A stretch of DNA of 64,000 nt, from NCBI RefSeq assembly GCF_900114415.1, contig NZ_FOSZ01000002.1, positions 248,001 through 312,000 on the forward strand, read 5' to 3'. A program made the translations under genes and the position numbers. The notes under the pieces are model-generated. The model ran no database searches. It had not been told where the DNA came from and saw only the letters and a program-made list of their open reading frames with translations. Of this stretch, positions 38,948 to 48,305 are shown piece by piece (the stretch's first letter is position 1; each line of letters starts with the position of its first letter). This DNA is from Shimia haliotis (GTDB lineage Bacteria; Pseudomonadota; Alphaproteobacteria; Rhodobacterales; Rhodobacteraceae).

Positions 38948-39817
38948 TCAGCGCTTTGTTAAGGTCAGCGTGGTCCACTCACCCACTTCCTCACGGGTGT
39001 GCACGTCAAACCCCGCGGCATCATATGCCGCCACAACGTCATCTGCCTGCTCGTTGAGAATGCCCGACAGGATCGCGTGACCCTCAGCGGCGATATTGGC
39101 TCCCATCTCGGGCGCAAGATCCACCAGCGGCGCTTTCAGGATGTTGGCAAAGACCAGATCATAGGGGGCTTTCGCCGCAAGGTCAGGATGTCCAAAGCCC
39201 GCCGCCTCAAGGCAAATCACCTTGCCGGTGAGACCATTCGCTTTGACGTTGGCTTCCGCAACGTCCACGGCAACCTCGTCAATATCGCTGGCAAGCACAA
39301 CGTCCGGCCAGATCCGCGCAGCGCCCATGGCCAGAACCGCAGTGCCACACCCGATGTCGGCAACACATTTGCCCACAAAACCTTCATTTGCCAGCCGGTC
39401 CAAGGCCTTGAGGCACCCCAACGTTGTGCCGTGGTGCCCTGTGCCAAAGGCCATCGCCGCCTCGATCAACAAAGGCTCGGAGTTGTCCGGAACTTTGTCC
39501 GCGTCGTGACTGCCATAGACAAAGAACCGCCCAGCCTCCACCGGAGCCAATTCCCGCTTCACATGCGCGACCCAATCGGTCTCAGGCAGTTCGCTCACAA
39601 CAAAAGGCTTCGCGCCAAAGGCCGCCGCCAGAACGGCAAGCGCCGCCTCGTCAGGGGCTTCGGTAAAATAGCCGCCGATCTCCCAGAGACCCGAGTCGTC
39701 TTCGATTTCGAACACGCCGATCCCCGTGGGTTCCGGAACCAGCCGCTCCATGGCTTCGCCAAGCTTTTCGCCCTGCTCTTTGCCGGGCAAGGTGGTTAAT
39801 GCGGTGAATGTGGGCAT
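38948..39817 (-). CDS. prmA: ribosomal protein L11 methyltransferase
   Basis: 289 residues. The methyltransferase motif VADIGCGTAVLAMGAARIWP binds S-adenosylmethionine, and AMAFGTGHHGTTLGCLKALD with NILKAPL are hallmark PrmA segments. An N-terminal substrate-recognition domain (1-100) precedes it. PrmA trimethylates several amino groups of L11. GGAGAG eight bases upstream supports the start. Downstream is about 270 bp of non-coding DNA with no clear element. Confidence 0.94.
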   Translation of the reverse strand: MPTFTALTTLPGKEQGEKLGEAMERLVPEPTGIGVFEIEDDSGLWEIGGYFTEAPDEAALAVLAAAFGAKPFVVSELPETDWVAHVKRELAPVEAGRFFVYGSHDADKVPDNSEPLLIEAAMAFGTGHHGTTLGCLKALDRLANEGFVGKCVADIGCGTAVLAMGAARIWPDVVLASDIDEVAVDVAEANVKANGLTGKVICLEAAGFGHPDLAAKAPYDLVFANILKAPLVDLAPEMGANIAAEGHAILSGILNEQADDVVAAYDAAGFDVHTREEVGEWTTLTLTKR

Positions 39818-39880
39818 GACAGCTCTCCAGATGACGCTGCCTGCGCTTAGGGTGTCTCAGCCGCAGCGTCAAGCAAAGCC

Positions 39881-41113
39881 CTATTCGGCTGGCGACCGGA
39901 CATAGACAGAAAACCGAGTTTCGTTGCCTTTTTCGGGATGACGCGGGATCAGGGTCGCAAGGAACAAAGAGATCCCAGCCATCCCCGCGGCCAGCGCAAA
40001 GACAGCGCCCGGAGAAACCAGCCACAAAAGCCCGAGAAGCACCGGCAGAAAAACAGCCGCGATATGGTTGATTGTAAAGGCCACCGCCGCCGTCGGCGCA
40101 ATGTCCTCTGGGTCGGCGATCTTTTGGAAATACGTCTTGAGCGCCAGCGCCAAGGCGAAAAGCATGTGGTCAATCACATAGAGAATGCAGGCAAGCATCA
40201 GCCCCCAGCCAAAGAAATAGATGCCCCCATAAGCAAGGAACACAATCACCAAACCGGCGTATTCAAAAATCAACGTGCGGCGTTCACCAAAGCGGGCCAC
40301 CGCATGTCCAAAGATCGGGGCCAGTGCCATGTTGGCCACCAGATTGATCAGATACAGCGCGGTGATCTCATGCACGTCAAAGCCAAAGCGCTCGACCATC
40401 ATGAAACCGGCGAAAACCACAAAAATCTGGCGCCGCGCACCCGCCATGAACTGCATCGCATAGTAAAGCCAATAGCGCTTCTTGAGCACCATTTTACGCA
40501 CTTGTGGCGTGCGGCTTTCAAACTGTGGAAAGGCAAAAAGGCAGTAGAGGGCGATCAATACAGTGACGCCGCCACCCGCCATATAAACAACCTCATAGCT
40601 CAGATCGAACCGCTTCCAACTCAGGACAATCAGCCCATAGGCCACCAGCGTTGCCGCAGAGCCCACGGCCGCCAGATATCCGAGAACCTTAGGAGCGTTC
40701 TTTTTGTCGAGCCACTGAAGCTGGAGCGACTGGTTCACCGTTTCATAATAGTGAAAGCCGATCGAACTCAGCATGGTGATCATCAGAATGCCAGCCATCG
40801 ACGGAAAATATGCAGTAACTGCGGTCGCCGCACCCAAAAGCAGCAGCGACACCAATCCCAGCGTCTGTTCCCGAAAGAGAAACAGCAAATAGATCACCAG
40901 AACCGCCAGAAACCCTGGAATTTCGCGCACGGTGTGCAACAAACCAATGTCGGACCCGTCAAATCCGGCGACCTCGATCACAAAATTATTCAACAGAGCC
41001 GACCATGTGTTGAACGCGATCGGCATGGCAATCGCCATAAGCACCAAAAGCGCAATAGGCCGCCGCCAAACAGGCAACGTATGCGCATCATCAAGGGAAA
41101 TTTTTTCGATCAT
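39881..41113 (-). CDS. MFS transporter
   Basis: 410 residues with about 12 hydrophobic helices arranged in two halves of six; a basic loop (FESRTPQVRKMVLKKRYW) separates the halves. It lacks the tight motif A of drug exporters. Notable segments are SSIGFHYYETVNQSLQLQWL and FGHAVARFGERRTLIFEYAG. Inner-membrane location is clear, the substrate is not. It is separated by 63 bp from prmA and by 146 bp from priA. Confidence 0.78.
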   Translation of the reverse strand: MIEKISLDDAHTLPVWRRPIALLVLMAIAMPIAFNTWSALLNNFVIEVAGFDGSDIGLLHTVREIPGFLAVLVIYLLFLFREQTLGLVSLLLLGAATAVTAYFPSMAGILMITMLSSIGFHYYETVNQSLQLQWLDKKNAPKVLGYLAAVGSAATLVAYGLIVLSWKRFDLSYEVVYMAGGGVTVLIALYCLFAFPQFESRTPQVRKMVLKKRYWLYYAMQFMAGARRQIFVVFAGFMMVERFGFDVHEITALYLINLVANMALAPIFGHAVARFGERRTLIFEYAGLVIVFLAYGGIYFFGWGLMLACILYVIDHMLFALALALKTYFQKIADPEDIAPTAAVAFTINHIAAVFLPVLLGLLWLVSPGAVFALAAGMAGISLFLATLIPRHPEKGNETRFSVYVRSPAE

Positions 41114-41259
41114 AGTCCGCGTTTACGCCTGTGCCGCGACCTTGGCGAGAGGCAATTTTGCACAATTCCTGTGTGGCGCGTCGCACCGATCCTATGCGCG
41201 GGATCGAATTGTGCCGACGCTCTGTCTCACAGCCCGCGGTATTTGCGGCCGGAAAAAGG

Positions 41260-43467
41260 TCAGTAGAAACTTTGCGGATCGATGTCGACCGCGAGGCGCA
41301 GATCGCCCTTGAGCTTGAATTGTCCAACCCATTTCGCCAGCGCCGCCTGCAAGGGCGCTCCCTTGTCGGCCTTCACCAGCAATCGCACGCGATGGCGCCC
41401 TCGCACGCGCGCAATGGGCGCCGGTGCCGGACCATATACCTCGGCGCCGATATCGCGCAGCATCTGGGCATTTCGCGCCAGCGCGTTGCCAAGATCAAAG
41501 ACCTGCGCCGCGTCCTCGCCCGACAGGATAATCCCCGCCATGCGCCCAAAAGGTGGCACACCCGCGTGGCGGCGCTCATCAGCCTCGGCCCGCCAAAAAC
41601 TAAGTTCATCCCCTGCCAGCGTCGAGCGGATCACCGGATGCTCCGGCTGATAGGTCTGCAACAAAGCCTGCCCCGGTTTTTCCGAACGCCCCGCGCGACC
41701 CGCAACCTGCCGCATCAATTGAAATGTGCGTTCCGCCGCACGCAGGTCAGATCCCTGCAATCCAAGGTCCGCATCGATCACACCGACCAAGGTCAACAGC
41801 GGGAAATTGTGTCCCTTGGCCACAAGTTGCGTGCCAATGATGATGTCGGCCCCTCCATTGGCGATCCTTTCGATACCTTCCTTCAAGGCCCGCGCCGAGC
41901 CAAACAGATCGGAAGACAACACCGCCTGCCGCGCATCCGGCCAAAGCTTCTCGGCCTCCTCCGCCAGCCGCTCCACCCCAGGGCCGACCGGTGCCAACTT
42001 GCCCTCAACTTCACAACTTGGGCAGGCCTCAGGCATCGGTTTGGTCTCGCCGCATTGATGGCACACCAACCGTTTCAGGAACCGGTGCTCCACCATGCGC
42101 GCGTCACAGTGGTCGCACCCCACCTGATGCCCGCACGCCCGACAGATTGTGACAGGCGCATAGCCGCGCCTGTTGATGAACAATAGCGCCTGTTCGCCCT
42201 TTTCGATCCGCTGATCCACCGCCCGCTTCAGCGTCGGAGAAATCCAGCGATCCCGCGGCAGGTCTTCGCTGCGCATGTCGATGGCCCGCATCTGAGGCAA
42301 AATTGCCTTGCCATAGCGCGAGGTCAGCTCAAGCTTCTCGTATTTTCCAGCCTCAGCATTCGTCCAGCTTTCAAGGCTCGGTGTGGCCGAGGCCAGCACA
42401 ACGCGCGCCGAGGCCAAGGACGCCCGCAAAACCGCCATGTCACGCGCGTTATAAAGCACGCCGTCTTCTTGCTTATAAGATGTGTCGTGTTCCTCATCGA
42501 CCACGATCACCCCAAGATCACGGTAAGGCAAAAACAAAGCCGAACGCGCACCGATCACCATCTGGGCGCCGCCCTGCCCGACCATCTTCCACGTGCGCCG
42601 CCGCTCGGTCATGGTCACACCGGAATGCCACTCCGCGGGCTTTGCGCCAAACCGCGCCTCTACGCGGGTCAGAAACTCCGCGGTCAGGGCAATCTCGGGC
42701 AAAAGCACCAGCGCCTGCCGCCCCTTGCGCAGGCATTCCGCGACGGCCTCAAGATAAACCTCGGTCTTGCCGGACCCTGTGACCCCACGCAGCAACGTTG
42801 TGCCGTAATCCCCGGACCGCACACCAGCCCGCAACGCGTCGGCCCCCGCCGCCTGCGCCTCGGTCAACTCCTTGCCGCCATAGTCCGGATCAAGCCGCAT
42901 GAACGGCACGTCCCGCGGGGTGTCCTCTTCGCGCACCACGCCCTGTTTGACCAATCCCTTGATGACCGAGTTCGTCACGCCCGCCATCTGGCCAAGCTCA
43001 CCCATTGTGAAGCTTAGCCCCCCATATTCGCGCAATGTCTCGAGCACCCGACGCCGTGCGTCCGTCTGCCTGTCGGGCTCGCCATCTCCAAGGCGGTAAA
43101 TCTTGCGCATCGAAGGTGGATCCGACAGCCCCGGCGCGCGCGTCGCCAGCCTGAGCATCGCGTGCAGAGGAGTCAGCGTATAGGCCGCCGCGCGCTCCAG
43201 AAAACCCCGCATATCCTCGCCCATTGGCGCCACGTCCAAGATCCTCTGCACCGCACGGATTCGCGAAATATCAAAATCACCTTTGCCCGGCCCCCAAACG
43301 ACACCCAGCACACGGCGCGGCCCCAGCGGCACCTCAACAAATGCACCCCGAAAACAGCCGCCCGCAGGCGCCTTGTAGTCCAGAAACCGGTCCAGCGGCT
43401 GTGTGGTCAGAACCGCCACCAACGCGCCTTCTTCAAAATATGCCGGTCCCTCTTGGGCCTCTGTCAT
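41260..43467 (-). CDS. priA: primosomal protein N' (replication restart helicase PriA)
   Basis: 735 residues. Walker A is GVTGSGKTEVYLEA, the helicase box VVDEEHDTSYKQE, and the zinc-binding cysteines run CRACGHQVGCDHC then CHQCGE and CPSCE. The N-terminal 3'-end-binding domain begins MTEAQEGPAYFEEGALVAVL; I chose this start because upstream residues in the open frame are unlike PriA. It reloads the replisome at stalled forks. Divergent from the DUF484-xerC pair, with about 180 bp between. Confidence 0.96.
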   Translation of the reverse strand: MTEAQEGPAYFEEGALVAVLTTQPLDRFLDYKAPAGGCFRGAFVEVPLGPRRVLGVVWGPGKGDFDISRIRAVQRILDVAPMGEDMRGFLERAAAYTLTPLHAMLRLATRAPGLSDPPSMRKIYRLGDGEPDRQTDARRRVLETLREYGGLSFTMGELGQMAGVTNSVIKGLVKQGVVREEDTPRDVPFMRLDPDYGGKELTEAQAAGADALRAGVRSGDYGTTLLRGVTGSGKTEVYLEAVAECLRKGRQALVLLPEIALTAEFLTRVEARFGAKPAEWHSGVTMTERRRTWKMVGQGGAQMVIGARSALFLPYRDLGVIVVDEEHDTSYKQEDGVLYNARDMAVLRASLASARVVLASATPSLESWTNAEAGKYEKLELTSRYGKAILPQMRAIDMRSEDLPRDRWISPTLKRAVDQRIEKGEQALLFINRRGYAPVTICRACGHQVGCDHCDARMVEHRFLKRLVCHQCGETKPMPEACPSCEVEGKLAPVGPGVERLAEEAEKLWPDARQAVLSSDLFGSARALKEGIERIANGGADIIIGTQLVAKGHNFPLLTLVGVIDADLGLQGSDLRAAERTFQLMRQVAGRAGRSEKPGQALLQTYQPEHPVIRSTLAGDELSFWRAEADERRHAGVPPFGRMAGIILSGEDAAQVFDLGNALARNAQMLRDIGAEVYGPAPAPIARVRGRHRVRLLVKADKGAPLQAALAKWVGQFKLKGDLRLAVDIDPQSFY

Positions 43468-43645
43468 TGCTGATGATCCGCTGTGCCTGATTTGCCCCAT
43501 CGGGGTCTGCCGTAAGCATCCGCATCTGGACGGCAAAGGCAAGATGGCGATCCTCTGCCCGTCACAACCCAAGCCTACAAAAAAGTTGCGGCAATCACCG
43601 CCGCCCTCTGCTATGGTGCGCACAACGAGAAAAAACGGCACAGAC

Positions 43646-44356
43646 ATGAGCAGCACTCCACAGATTGATGACACCCTGCGGGACAAGATCATCTCGTCCC
43701 CCAACGTGATTCTTGAAGATCGCGACCTCATGCGTGCGTTGATTGCCGCAAACGAAAAAACCATGGGCGGCAATATTGTCGATCTGCGCGGCATCGCGAT
43801 GGAACGGCTGGAGGCGCGTCTGGACCGTCTTGAAGACACCCATCGCAGCGTGATTGCCGCAGCATATGACAATCTGGCCGGCACCAATCAGGTACACCGC
43901 GCCATACTGCGCATGCTTGATCCGGTGGATTTCGAAAGCTTCCTGCGCGATCTCGGCTCCGAAGTGGCCGACATCCTGCGCGTGGACAGCGTGCGCCTTG
44001 TTCTGGAAACTGATCAGGACGCTTCTAGTGACGCAAACGTCCAGAAACTTGGCGACGTGTTGTGCATGGCGGAATCCGGTTTTGTCGACGGCTACCTGAC
44101 CGGCGGGCGCGCCATGCCTGCCCGACAGGTCACTTTGCGGCAACTGCAAACCGGCGCCGAGATGGTCTATGGCGAGGACGCCGACTGGATCCGGTCCGAG
44201 GCTTGTTTGCGACTGGACCTTGGAGAAGGCCGCCTTCCTGGTCTCTTGGTGATGGGTGCCGAAGATCCGCACCAGTTCACGCCGCAGCAGGGCACCGATC
44301 TTCTTGCGTTTTTTGCCGGTGTCTTTGAACGGGCCATGCGCCGCTGGTTGTCGTGA
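43646..44356 (+). CDS. DUF484 family protein
   Basis: 236 residues. The N-terminal helical region (ISSPNVILEDRDLMRALIAANE and GIAMERLEARLDRLEDTHRSVI) is followed by a GAF-like domain, the layout of DUF484, which commonly lies next to xerC. The biochemical role of the family is not established. The stop overlaps the GTG start of xerC (GTGA). GAG-rich sequence about nine bases upstream supports this start. Confidence 0.85.
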   Translation: MSSTPQIDDTLRDKIISSPNVILEDRDLMRALIAANEKTMGGNIVDLRGIAMERLEARLDRLEDTHRSVIAAAYDNLAGTNQVHRAILRMLDPVDFESFLRDLGSEVADILRVDSVRLVLETDQDASSDANVQKLGDVLCMAESGFVDGYLTGGRAMPARQVTLRQLQTGAEMVYGEDADWIRSEACLRLDLGEGRLPGLLVMGAEDPHQFTPQQGTDLLAFFAGVFERAMRRWLS

Positions 44357-45267
44357 CCAGCCCCGCTGCACAGGACGCTCTTGACCATTTTCTGACCCAC
44401 ACGGCCACGCTTGCGGGGGCATCCGAGAACACGATCCTCGCCTATCGCCGTGACATCACCGGCTATCTCGCCTTCATGACCCTGCACAAGGGCGCACAAC
44501 AGGGCATCGGCCCGCTTATGCAAATCAGCGTGCCCGATATGCGCAGTTGGATGGCATTTGAACGCGGCGATGGTCTTTCCGCCCGCTCACTCGCTCGTAA
44601 ACTGTCCGCCGTCAAAAGTTTTTATCGCTGGCTCGCTGACCGCGAAGGGTTTGACCCGACCGCCGTCCTCTCGACCCGCGCGCCCAAGTTTCAGACGAAA
44701 CTTCCCCGCCCGCTGGCCGAAGACGCCGCCAAGGCGGTGATCGACACCGTGGAGGTGCAGGCCCGCGAAGATTGGGTCGGTGCGCGTGACACCGCGGTCG
44801 TGACCCTGCTTTATGGCTGCGGATTGCGCATCTCGGAAGCGCTTGGTCTGACAGGCGAGGATGTCCCTTTGCCAACGTCCCTGCGGATTGTTGGCAAGGG
44901 CGGCAAAGAACGTGTGGTGCCGGTAATCGACGCAGCACGCGAGGCGGTTGAGGCGTATCTGCGGCTTTGCCCTGTTGAAATCTCCGCCGACATGGCGCTG
45001 TTTCGGGGCGTGCGCGGTGGTCCGCTCGGCGCCCGCGCTGTGCAAAAGGTGATGGAACAAACCCGCATGCAACTTGGCCTGCCCGCCACCGCAACGCCCC
45101 ACGCCATGCGCCACAGCTTTGCAACCCATCTGCTGACCGCGGGCGGTGATCTGCGCGCCATTCAGGAATTGCTGGGGCACGCGTCGCTCTCAACCACACA
45201 GGCCTACACCCAAGTCGACACTGCGCGGCTCATGGAAGTTTATAACAAGGCCCACCCCAAAGCCTGA
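44353..45267 (+). CDS. xerC: tyrosine recombinase XerC
   Basis: 304 residues with the full catalytic set: Arg159 (GCGLRISEALGL), Lys near 182-185 (GKGGKER), His250 and Arg253 (HAMRHSFATHLL), His276 (GHASLST) and nucleophile Tyr285 (TTQAYTQV). The N-terminal SAM-like DNA-binding domain spans about 1-110. With XerD it resolves chromosome dimers at dif. The GTG start overlaps the DUF484 stop; six bases separate its stop from the convergent uvrC stop. Confidence 0.93.
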   Translation: MTSPAAQDALDHFLTHTATLAGASENTILAYRRDITGYLAFMTLHKGAQQGIGPLMQISVPDMRSWMAFERGDGLSARSLARKLSAVKSFYRWLADREGFDPTAVLSTRAPKFQTKLPRPLAEDAAKAVIDTVEVQAREDWVGARDTAVVTLLYGCGLRISEALGLTGEDVPLPTSLRIVGKGGKERVVPVIDAAREAVEAYLRLCPVEISADMALFRGVRGGPLGARAVQKVMEQTRMQLGLPATATPHAMRHSFATHLLTAGGDLRAIQELLGHASLSTTQAYTQVDTARLMEVYNKAHPKA

Positions 45268-45273
45268 GAGACC

Positions 45274-47148
45274 TCAGGTGCCCTCGTGGAAAAAGTCGTA
45301 GATCGTTTCCGCCAGCGCATCCGACACGCCATCTACCGCCTTCAGGTCCACCAAATTCGCGCGGCTCACGGCTTTGGCTGACCCGAAATGCGCCAACAAG
45401 GCCCGCTTACGCGTAGCGCCCACACCTGGCACGTCATCCAACGGTGTCGCGCCGATGGCCTTGGCCCGTTTGGCGCGGTGCGTACCAATCGCAAACCGGT
45501 GTGCCTCATCCCGCAAACGCTGAACGAAATACAAAACCGGATCATTGCGACGCAAAGCCATCACGCTCTTGCCGATCCGGTGGAACTCTTCCTTGCCGTG
45601 ATCGCGATCCACGCCCTTTGCGACCCCGACCATCGGAATGTCCTCGACGCCAAACTCGGCCATGATCTCGTGCACGGCACTCACCTGTCCCGCGCCCCCG
45701 TCGATCAACAACAGATCAGGCCACATGCCTTGCTCGCGGTCAGGATCTTCTTTCAAAAGCCGTTTGAAGCGTCGTTCAAGCACCTCTTTCATCATGCCAA
45801 AGTCATCGCCCGGCGTCAGGCTCTCACCCTTGATGTTGAACTTGCGATAGCTGTTTTTCATGAACCCGTCAGGGCCCGCGACAATCATGCCGCCCACCGC
45901 ATTGGTGCCCTGAATGTGGCTGTTGTCATAAACCTCGATCCGCTGCGGCGGCCCATCAAGGTCAAACGCCTCCGCAACACCGCGCAGCAGCTTGGCCTGC
46001 GTCGCGGTCTCGCTCATCTTGCGAGCCAGACTTTCTCGCGCGTTGCGCGCCGCTCCGCTCACCAGTTCCGCCTTTTCGCCCCGCTTCGGCACCAGTATCT
46101 CGACCCTGCGCCCCAGCTTGCCACTCAGGGCCTCTGCCATCAGGTCCGCGTTCTCGATCGGATGGGACAGGATCAACTGCCGCGGCGGCTCTTTGGTGTC
46201 ATAGAACTGCCCGACAAAGGCCTCCAGCACCTCTGGCGCCTCCACATCCGCTCCGACGCGCGGGTAATAATCGTGGTTGCCCCAGTTCTGGTTGGCACGG
46301 ATAAAGAACACCTGCACACAGGCTTGCCCGTTTTCCAGATGAAGTGCGATTACATCTGCCTCGGACACGCCGCGCGGGTTGATACCTTGCGCGGTCTGCA
46401 CCGCCGTTAAGGCGCGAATGCGGTCCCGCAAAGCGGCCGCCCGCTCAAATTCCATCGCCTCTGACGCGTCCATCATTTGCGCAGCCAGCGTTTCCTGTAT
46501 TTGCGTGGACCGCCCCGACAGGAACCGCTCGGCATCACGGACGCTGATCGCATAGTCCTCTTCGCTGATCTTGCCCACACAGGGGCCCGAGCATCGCTTG
46601 ATCTGATACAGCAAACAGGGTCGCGTCCGGCTTTCAAACATCGCATTCGAACAGTTTCGCAGCAGGAAAACCTTCTGCAACTGGTTCAAGGTTCGATTGA
46701 CTGCCCCCGCATTGGCAAAAGGTCCATAGTAGCTACCCTTTTCTTTCTTCGCCCCGCGGTGCTTTTTGATCTGGGCAAACGCGTGAGATTTGCTGACGAG
46801 AATATTGGGAAAGCTTTTGTCGTCCCGTAGCAGCACGTTATATTTTGGCTTGAGCTGTTTGATCAGGTTCTGCTCAAGCAACAGCGCCTCTGTTTCGGTC
46901 TTTGTCGTCAAAAACATCATCGACGCGGTTTCCGAAATCATCCGCGCGATCCGGCCCGTGTGATTTCCGGGGCGGGAATAATTGCTGACCCGTGCGCGCA
47001 AATTGCGCGCCTTGCCGACGTATAAAACCCGACTTTCCGCATCCAGCATCCGGTAAACCCCGGGCGATCCGTCAAGCGTTTTCAAATAGCCTTGAATGCG
47101 TGCATAGCCCGTTTCGGGCGACGCTTCTGGGGTGTGCTGCTCACTCAT
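45274..47148 (-). CDS. uvrC: excinuclease ABC subunit C
   Basis: 624 residues from MSEQHTPEASPETG, or 639 with an upstream ATG at 47193; neither has a strong ribosome-binding site. The GIY-YIG domain (GVYRMLDAESRVLYVGKARNLRARV) is near residue 25-50, the UVR domain near 195-230, the RNase H-like second nuclease domain in QRIEVYDNSHIQGTNAVG, and helix-hairpin-helix repeats at the C terminus. It cuts on both sides of bulky lesions with UvrA and UvrB. Confidence 0.95.
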   Translation of the reverse strand: MSEQHTPEASPETGYARIQGYLKTLDGSPGVYRMLDAESRVLYVGKARNLRARVSNYSRPGNHTGRIARMISETASMMFLTTKTETEALLLEQNLIKQLKPKYNVLLRDDKSFPNILVSKSHAFAQIKKHRGAKKEKGSYYGPFANAGAVNRTLNQLQKVFLLRNCSNAMFESRTRPCLLYQIKRCSGPCVGKISEEDYAISVRDAERFLSGRSTQIQETLAAQMMDASEAMEFERAAALRDRIRALTAVQTAQGINPRGVSEADVIALHLENGQACVQVFFIRANQNWGNHDYYPRVGADVEAPEVLEAFVGQFYDTKEPPRQLILSHPIENADLMAEALSGKLGRRVEILVPKRGEKAELVSGAARNARESLARKMSETATQAKLLRGVAEAFDLDGPPQRIEVYDNSHIQGTNAVGGMIVAGPDGFMKNSYRKFNIKGESLTPGDDFGMMKEVLERRFKRLLKEDPDREQGMWPDLLLIDGGAGQVSAVHEIMAEFGVEDIPMVGVAKGVDRDHGKEEFHRIGKSVMALRRNDPVLYFVQRLRDEAHRFAIGTHRAKRAKAIGATPLDDVPGVGATRKRALLAHFGSAKAVSRANLVDLKAVDGVSDALAETIYDFFHEGT

Positions 47149-47503
47149 GTGCAAGAAATATGATTCTTTGCCCGCGGCTGCAATCTTGAGCATTTGGTTT
47201 CAAGCAAAAACAAATCCACGAAAGCTGTGGATAAGTTTGGAGATAACTTTCGGCAAACCGCGATTTTTCTATGTTTTTGGCCCATTTCGCCGAAATGCCT
47301 AAAAATTAGGCACTTTTGCAAGCCATTGATTTCATTTCGTAAAAAAATACAATGCATGCAAACGATTGAAAACATTACAGAAAAGTTAACAAATTTGTAA
47401 CGGATTCTTGAACGGTGCAAAACTTGCGCCGCAGGTGCATCATTTTCTGCGTTTGCAAAGGCCAATCACCCGCAAACCGAGCTGGAAATTTGTTGGCAAA
47501 TCA
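47149..47503. other. A/T-rich, palindrome-rich 355-bp region upstream of uvrC
   Basis: No gene is seen. The stretch is clearly more A/T-rich than any other here. It holds a consensus DnaA box (TGTGGATAA, 47226-47234), a stem TGCCTAA-AAA-TTAGGCA (47296-47312), a TGCATGCA palindrome (47353-47360) and ACAAATTTGT (47389-47398) flanked by GTTA and AAC. It must contain the uvrC promoter. Confidence 0.5.
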
Positions 47504-48283
47504 TCACTCTTTCCCCACCACATCCGGCGTCTGCCAGCCCAAGTGCTGGCCTCCATCCACACAAATCAACTGTCCGGTTACGCCCGACGCATCCAGCAGA
47601 TACCCCAAGGCTGCGCAAATGTCCGCGGCGCTCACACCACGCCCCAAAACAGTGGCCGCCCGCTGTGCGGCAAACTGAGCCTCTGTCTGCTGTGCACCGC
47701 GCAAGGTCGGCCCTGGACCAATGGCGTTCACCCGCAAAGCCGGCGCCAGCCCCTGTGCCGAGGTCTGCGTCAGGGCCCAAAGCCCCATTTTTGCCAGCGT
47801 ATAGGTCGAAAACTCGGGCGTCAGCGCGCGCACACGCTGATCCAGCATGTTGACGATCAAGCCCGCGGCCACTGGTTCACCTTCTGAATCCAACTTCGCA
47901 ATCAACCCCTGAGTCGCCATGGCCTGCGTCAATACATACGGCGCGCGCAGGTTGCTCTCCATGTGCCGGTCCCAGCCGGATCGCGTGGCGGTTTGAAGGG
48001 TGTCATGTTCAAAAATTGAGGCGTTGTTGACCAGACAGGTCACTGGCCCGCCAAGGGCCTCCACGGCCCGCGGCAACAGGCTCTGCACCTGAGCTTCGTC
48101 CAAAACATCCGCATGAAGCGCCACGGCCTGTCGGCCTTTGGCCCGTATCAACTCGGCAACCTCTTGGGCCGCAGTCTCGGACTGTCCATAGTGAACCACC
48201 ACGTCAAACCCGCGATCCGCCAGATACAACGCCATCGCGCGGCCAATCCGTTTTCCGGCGCCTGTAACCAATGCTCGTGTCAT
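47504..48283 (-). CDS. SDR-family oxidoreductase, pteridine reductase/FolM-like
   Basis: 259 residues. The dinucleotide motif TGAGKRIGRA with Arg at the fourth position after GA favours NADPH and resembles FolM/pteridine reductases; the catalytic pair is Tyr and Lys of STYTLAKMGLW, and ATGLI-type insertion VAAGLIVNMLDQR matches the family. It may reduce dihydromonapterin or dihydrofolate. It is the last gene of the run sppA-like, zinc-ribbon protein, Ca/Na antiporter, SDR. Confidence 0.72.
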   Translation of the reverse strand: MTRALVTGAGKRIGRAMALYLADRGFDVVVHYGQSETAAQEVAELIRAKGRQAVALHADVLDEAQVQSLLPRAVEALGGPVTCLVNNASIFEHDTLQTATRSGWDRHMESNLRAPYVLTQAMATQGLIAKLDSEGEPVAAGLIVNMLDQRVRALTPEFSTYTLAKMGLWALTQTSAQGLAPALRVNAIGPGPTLRGAQQTEAQFAAQRAATVLGRGVSAADICAALGYLLDASGVTGQLICVDGGQHLGWQTPDVVGKE

Positions 48284-48305
48284 TTCCCCTCCCGCCTACG
48301 CAGAA

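Noticed and set aside
44353-45267. The tyrosine recombinase as an integrase of a mobile island
   Set aside because: It is coupled to DUF484 and matches chromosomal XerC in length and context; no attachment site or cargo is adjacent.
47226-47234. Replication origin suggested by a DnaA box in A/T-rich DNA
   Set aside because: Only one consensus box was found and no dnaA, parAB, repABC or similar gene is near.
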